Source: Phoronis ovalis (lineage: Eukaryota; Phoronida; Phoronidae). Taken from it: 11,343 bases of DNA. Under the pieces are notes generated by a model. The model had not been told where the DNA came from, made no database searches, and saw nothing but the letters and a program-made list of their open reading frames with translations. The stretch is from the NCBI GenBank assembly GCA_028565635.1, contig JAOXYB010054090.1, positions 1 to 11,343 of the forward strand, in the 5' to 3' direction. Positions 7,980 through 11,343 of this stretch are shown here, one piece after another. How positions within the stretch are numbered: the stretch's first letter is position 1; every line of letters begins with the position of its first letter. The position numbers and the translations under genes were made by a program.

Positions 7980-8143
7980 ATACTTACCTGGCACAGGGGA
8001 TACGTTGATCAGCAAGGACGTTCCCCCAGGAAGAGGCCCTTCCATTGCACTTCGGTTGGGCTGACGCCTGCGATAACCCCAAATGTGGGTTACTCGGGTG
8101 CATAATTTGTGATAGTGGGGGACTGCGTCCGCGCTATCCCCTG
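7980..8143 (+). ncRNA. U1 spliceosomal snRNA, copy 1
   Basis: A 164-nt gene, the usual animal U1 length. It starts ATACTTACCTGG, the region that pairs with 5' splice sites. Stem-loop I has a perfect ACGT/ACGT inner stem with a GATCAGCAAGG loop, differing at two positions from the common GATCACGAAGG that U1-70K binds. Stem-loop II carries ATTGCAC, the U1A/SNF heptamer. Stem-loop III keeps TAACCC/GGGTTA, a base-pair-preserving change from the usual TTTCCC/GGGAAA. The Sm site is AATTTGTGA. Stem-loop IV has a UCCG loop (UNCG class). Helix H pairs GCAC with GTGC. It has its own PSE region and 3' box, so it looks functional. A minus-strand open frame across it is an antisense shadow. Confidence 0.95.
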
Positions 8144-8150
8144 GTATAAA

Positions 8151-8163
8151 AATAAAGTAATGA
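8151..8163 (+). terminator. 3' box of U1 copy 1
   Basis: AATAAAGTAATGA lies exactly seven bases after the RNA end. The identical 13-mer lies at the same spacing after copy 2 while surrounding bases differ. Position and conservation fit the snRNA 3' box that directs Integrator-dependent 3' end formation. Confidence 0.55.
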
Positions 8164-8576
8164 ACCAAAAGCACAACGTAAGTATCTTGTGCCCTGCATG
8201 CAGTAAGTTTTTTTTGCTGTAGCCATACCAAACAGAACATGCAATAACTGGCAGCAACAGAATTGAAAGAAACCCCTTTGTGCAGAACGACGAGAAAAAC
8301 TCATTTTTGTTACACATTCACAGCAGTCAAACCACAATCACGTAATACTTACACGTTGATAGCTATATGTAAACACATTACTGTTTCTGCATAGCTATTT
8401 GGCACAGGCTTATCTATTCAAAACACTGCATTCACTCTCTTAATTTGATAAAAAAAAAAAAACGGATCCTCTCTGACAATTTAGTAAAAAAACGGATCCA
8501 CTAACGTGGCGCATCCTTATATAGACTGAACCCTGAGTACTCCCCCGGGTAATGACCAAGACATACTAACATATGT
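8164..8576. other. U1 unit 1 downstream spacer with an extra flank copy
   Basis: The part at about 8216-8314 aligns with the 3' flank of U1 copy 2 (about 10949-11049), sharing CTGTAGC, AACAGCAGA-like, GAATTGAAA and GACGA(A)GAGAAAAA words. A second, better-preserved copy of the same flank follows at 8580-8842, so this unit carries a duplicated flank. Beyond 8330 the sequence is unmatched, with a 14-bp direct repeat (AAAAAAACGGATCC at about 8455 and 8486). Confidence 0.5.
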
Positions 8577-8579
8577 TAG

Positions 8580-8842
8580 CTCTGCCTTGCTACAATCTGT
8601 TTTGCCGTAGCTGCACCAAAAGGGTGATTTGAAAAAGATCTTTTTCTGTAAGACGAAGAGATATATGCATTTTATTATAAATTATATACACGACGAACCG
8701 TTTAAACGTGAAGAGGTGTTTACGTTGTCACTGGTGACGTTGGCAGTTTTTCAACGAAATAAAGCATGCTGTTAGTAGGATTATAAGATAGAGAAATGTC
8801 TTTTATGTTGTCAATTTGTCCTCAAACGCCAGGTAAAAAAAA
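8580..8842 (+). repeat. U1 unit 3' flank, copy in unit 1
   Basis: This aligns with 10918-11231 behind U1 copy 2 through TTGCTA(C/T)AATCTGTTTTG, GATCTTTTTCT, AAGACGAAGAGA, TTGTCACTGGTGAC and AACGCCAGGTAAAAA. It marks the repeated U1 unit. It includes a perfect 16-bp palindrome (GAAAAAGATCTTTTTC, 8631-8646). Confidence 0.7.
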
Positions 8843-9117
8843 ATGCATATTTCTATGCGGTAGAGTTGACGTCTAACAATGGACAGTTTATTTGGTAAGT
8901 TTTCATATATTATTACCTTATTATTACCTATAGTATTAATACCTTTTCAAATTTTAAAATTTTGTTATGATGTGTAGTAAAACAGGATAGTTTTATAATG
9001 TAAGTCAAACTTTTATTTTATTCCTAAGTGAAACATATTTCAATAAAGGAAAAATAATAACTTTATGCATTGCTGCCAGTATATATAATACATTAAGTTG
9101 ATGAATAACATACTGAA
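8843..9117. other. Distal part of U1 unit 1, AT-rich
   Basis: AT-rich spacer with partial matches to the other units: GTAAGTTTTCATATAT at about 8894 recurs at about 11246, and a TGCCAGTA(A/T)ATA word at about 9072 recurs at 10619. No gene is seen. Confidence 0.5.
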
Positions 9118-9170
9118 GGTTCCTAATGTACATTATCTCGCAAGTACCATTTCCAAAGCATACTTACCTG
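9118..9170 (+). pseudogene. U1 snRNA pseudogene: 11-nt 5' stub, promoter deleted
   Basis: ATACTTACCTG at 9160-9170 matches the first 11 nt of U1, and then homology stops abruptly (CGCGCACATG follows). The preceding sequence (TCTCGCAA, GTACCATTTCCAAAGC) matches the promoter of U1 copy 2 closely. Compared with copy 2, 28 bases between GTTCCT and AATGTA are missing, exactly the ACACCTG...GCTCG block proposed as the PSE. Both the promoter core and the RNA body are therefore lost, and the locus should be dead. Confidence 0.8.
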
Positions 9171-9909
9171 CGCGCACATGTTCAATGAAAAGTTAGTTAA
9201 AGTTGGAAGAAAATTGAAAGATTATTAGCCGATCAGAATATCTAAATCCACCAACAGTCATGTGTCCTCCAATTTTCACAAACATTCAATATTGGAGGCA
9301 GACATCTTGAATAGGAGTTGGTTGGTATTACGGATGTACGTAATGCTCTGCCAACTTAAACCTACGTTTTCTCTTTAGACTCGTTATTACCACTATATGT
9401 AGTAAGAATAGGACAACGCATTATAAAGAAGAGACACTATTCTAGTGATATCTTGCAGAGCTGAATAACACTTAAAATTAATATAATTGTTAAATTGAAA
9501 ATCGTATATTTATCCTAATAACAAACCCTTCATGACATTTCAGGTTTTTATGTATAAGATTACATTATATTTCTTATTAGTCACTTGTTTACATATATAC
9601 TTGGACGGTGTATATTGTGGCATTTAGCCATGGTGCCATCTTTATTTTAGTAGAACTTATAAGTGCTGAGTACTTATTTCGACAGACTGGTCAAACCCTT
9701 GAGGCTATTGTTCTAGACGCTGAGACCCCAACAAGAGATCCGGGACTGTTCTTGAGTTTACGTTTTTACTGGTGGTGACGTTGATAGTTTTTTTTGTCAT
9801 AAACGACACAACGGATGGTTGTTAACACGATTATAAGGTAGGGAAATATCTTTTTTATTCACATTTCGTCCTCAAACCCCTAGGATCATTGTCAGTCCTG
9901 AGCATATGT
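9171..9909. other. Body of the broken U1 unit, no gene
   Basis: The first about 580 bp show no U1 match and no recognisable gene; a small inverted repeat (CCTCCAAT and ATTGGAGG) occurs at about 9267-9298. From about 9755 to 9885 the sequence again matches the U1 3' flank (GGTGACGTTGATAGTTTTT, AACACGATTATAAGGTAGGGAAAT, TCCTCAAACC), so this is the same repeated unit with its front part replaced or diverged. Confidence 0.5.
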
Positions 9910-10355
9910 GCCACCCCATGGGGCCTCTTTTTTCAGTACGTTTTCATGAGCTATATTTTATGCTGATTGGACACTTTTTATCATAGGGATGTTCTTCCAA
10001 ATACTTTTTTTACCATGGGGAATATATTTTCAATAAATAATTACCACATGGTTTATTTCTTGAAAAAAACGAGCTTACGTAAAGAACATTTTTTTTCTTT
10101 CTGAAACGACAGAAGAATGAATATTATATTACTTCGTCAACTCTCCCTAAGAGAAAGCTTTTACTATGAGGTCACGTTTTACACGATTTTTTAAATTTCT
10201 TTACCATGGAGTGTCAATTTTGAGGATTTTTTTCCACAAAAGGGTATTTTTTTGTAATTAAGTTCTTAACATGGGACCAGGGTATACTTTGGAAAGCAGC
10301 TTTCACCATAGGATAAGGTTTTTCATCTTTGGCCTCACACCCCACCAATTTTTTT
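9910..10355. repeat. Dispersed repeat, copy B, inside the U1 array
   Basis: It shares its left end (GCCACCCCATGGGG then a T-rich run and CAG) and right end (TTTGGAAAGCAGC...TTTGGCCTCACACCCCACCAATTTT region) with copy A at 3914-4215. Its middle holds several ACCATGG-centred words. It has no intact reading frame. It interrupts the match between U1 units: unit homology ends near 9885 and resumes near 10375 (AACGCCAGGTAGAAAA), consistent with insertion into the array. Confidence 0.6.
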
Positions 10356-10655
10356 TATCAGTACCCCAAGGCCTACGAACGCCAGGTAGAAAAGCTGCAT
10401 ATATTATTTTAATAAAGCATTGTTCCGCAAGTAGTAGGCACTAGGAGCCAATTGCAACCATAGTTACCGCTGTATAGGCTGAATATATATCCAGATAGCG
10501 TATTAATTAGCATTTTTATTGCTATTGTGGCTTTTAGTAAACCAAACTAGTTTATAATTTTAATTAAAATTATATTTTAACATATGTCACTTAGAAAAAA
10601 TAAGACTTGTATGCATAGCTGCCAGTAATAAATTATAATATACTGAAAGTTCCTA
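10356..10655. other. Distal part of the broken U1 unit
   Basis: The AACGCCAGGTA word at about 10379 resumes the unit match. The TTGCTATTGTGGCTTTTAG block near 10520 matches the end of unit 3 (TTGCTGTTATGGCTTTTAG near 11293). No gene is seen. Confidence 0.55.
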
Positions 10656-10716
10656 GAACACCTGGATTGGTGTAAGGCTCGTAATGTATATATCTCGCAA
10701 TTACCATTTCTAAAGC
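10656..10716 (+). promoter_or_regulatory. Proximal promoter (PSE region) of U1 copy 2
   Basis: GAACACCTGGATTGG through AAGGCTCG at 10656-10681 lies at -61 to -36 and matches the block before U1 copy 1 in position and sequence. Downstream TCGCAA and AAAGC are shared with copy 1 and with the stub at 9160. Assigned as the PSE region by position and conservation. Confidence 0.6.
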
Positions 10717-10880
10717 ATACTTACCTGGCACAGGGGATACATTGATCAACAAGGGCGTTCCCCCAGGAAGAGGCCCTTCCAGTGCACTTCGGTTGGGCTG
10801 ACGCCTGCGATAACCCCAAATGTGGGTTACTCGGGTGCATAATTTGTGTTAGTGGGGGACTGCGTTCGCGCTATCCCCTT
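10717..10880 (+). ncRNA. U1 spliceosomal snRNA, copy 2 (variant)
   Basis: A 164-nt U1 gene, differing from copy 1 at seven positions (RNA 25, 33, 39, 66, 133, 150 and 164). The 5' splice-site-pairing region, helix H (GCAC/GTGC), stem-loop III and the core of the Sm site are intact. Three changes touch functional parts. The inner stem of stem-loop I (ACAT against GCGT) has an A-C mismatch and a U-G pair where copy 1 is fully paired. The loop is GATCAACAAGG. The U1A heptamer is AGTGCAC instead of ATTGCAC. In contrast its stem-loop IV loop is the common UUCG. With promoter and 3' box preserved it could be an expressed variant U1 or an early pseudogene. Confidence 0.92.
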
Positions 10881-10887
10881 ATTTAAG

Positions 10888-10900
10888 AATAAAGTAATGA
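10888..10900 (+). terminator. 3' box of U1 copy 2
   Basis: AATAAAGTAATGA, identical in sequence and in seven-base spacing to the element after copy 1; the likely snRNA 3' end-formation signal. Confidence 0.55.
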
Positions 10901-10917
10901 CACAGAAACACCAGCAT

Positions 10918-11231
10918 GACTTGCTATAATCTGTTTTGTAGTTCAGTTACTGTAGCTGCTCCGAAAGGAATACGTAATACAGTAACAGCAGAGTGAATTG
11001 AAAAGGATCTTTTTCTAGAAGACGAAGAGAAAAATGCCCTTTTCTTACAATTGTTGATTTAAAAACATCACGATCCGTTTGAACATGGAGGCATGTTTAC
11101 ATTGTCACTGGTGACATTTGTAGATTTTCTTATATTGTATATGAATGACGAAATAAGGCATGGTGTTAATAGGATTATGAAATAGAACAGTTTCTTTCAT
11201 GTTGACATTTAGTCCTGAAACGCCAGGTAAA
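10918..11231 (+). repeat. U1 unit 3' flank, copy in unit 3
   Basis: This is the counterpart of 8580-8842. It retains the GATCTTTTTC palindrome (one mismatch, 11000-11015), the GTCACTGGTGAC inverted repeat and the CGCCAGGTAAAAA word. The unit continues to the right edge, so the array may extend beyond the window. Confidence 0.7.
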
Positions 11232-11343
11232 AACCGGTAAAAAAGTAAGTTTTCATATATGCAACACATTTTCAAATGTTTAAAATGAAATTGCTGTTAT
11301 GGCTTTTAGGAAAGCAAACTAATCTTCTAATATAAATTAAAAT
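11232..11343. other. Distal part of U1 unit 3, cut by window edge
   Basis: GTAAGTTTTCATATAT and ATGGCTTTTAGGAAAGCAAACTA match unit 1 and the broken unit respectively. No gene is present before the edge. Confidence 0.5.

Noticed and set aside
7944-8337. Overlapping minus-strand open frames of 67-98 codons
   Set aside because: They read antisense through U1 copy 1 and its flank. The RNA gene explains the sequence conservation, and the peptides show no family features.
8345-8363. ATACTTACACGTTGATAGC, resembling the start of U1 with a 14-base internal deletion
   Set aside because: The preceding bases do not match the U1 promoter blocks, the stretch seems continuous with a diverged 3' flank copy, and 19 bases with gaps could match by chance.
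1-11343. Search for tRNA, other snRNA, rRNA, CRISPR or transposase sequences
   Set aside because: No tRNA B-box, no U2/U4/U5/U6 signature, no regularly spaced repeats and no transposase or reverse-transcriptase motif could be seen on either strand.

Overview
This is eukaryotic DNA, most likely from an invertebrate animal. It is AT-rich, has no long open reading frame or bacterial gene layout, carries metazoan-type spliceosomal U1 snRNA genes, and shows canonical GT-AG splice signals and decayed transposons. The exact lineage cannot be fixed from sequence alone.

Left two-thirds (1 to about 7690). This part is best read as the 5' part of one minus-strand, intron-rich protein-coding gene that runs off the left edge. 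A promoter-like segment with a CCAAT box and a perfect CRE sits at 7680-7691. It is followed by a first exon with a strong donor at 7610, a short exon at 2089-2134 holding a plausible start codon, and a 102-nt exon at 1514-1615. The last two exons join in matching phase to give a short lysine-rich protein segment that I do not recognise. Everything between is intron-like and carries mobile elements: two neighbouring members of one inverted-repeat DNA-transposon family, each with 9-bp target-site duplications (5603-5985 and 6004-6813); an 89-bp near-perfect palindrome with an 8-bp duplication (6972-7060); a diverged dispersed repeat (3914-4215); and a cluster of nuclear-receptor-like half sites (4684-4707).

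Right third (about 7900 to 11343). This is a tandem array of U1 snRNA units on the plus strand. Two full-length 164-nt U1 genes (7980-8143 and 10717-10880) have matching proximal promoter blocks and 3'-box-like sequences. Between them lies a wrecked unit with only the first 11 nt of U1 (9160-9170), whose promoter has lost a 28-nt block that the intact units place about 60 to 35 bases upstream of the RNA. The 3' flanks of the units are also homologous. One unit contains a second copy of the dispersed repeat (9910-10355), and the first unit has its 3' flank duplicated.

How it fits together. The U1 array and the protein gene are divergent neighbours, with roughly 290 bp between the first U1 and the CRE/CCAAT promoter. 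The two U1 copies differ at seven positions, including the U1A-binding loop and stem-loop I, so they would make distinct RNAs if both are transcribed. No transposase, tRNA, rRNA, CRISPR or viral gene was found.
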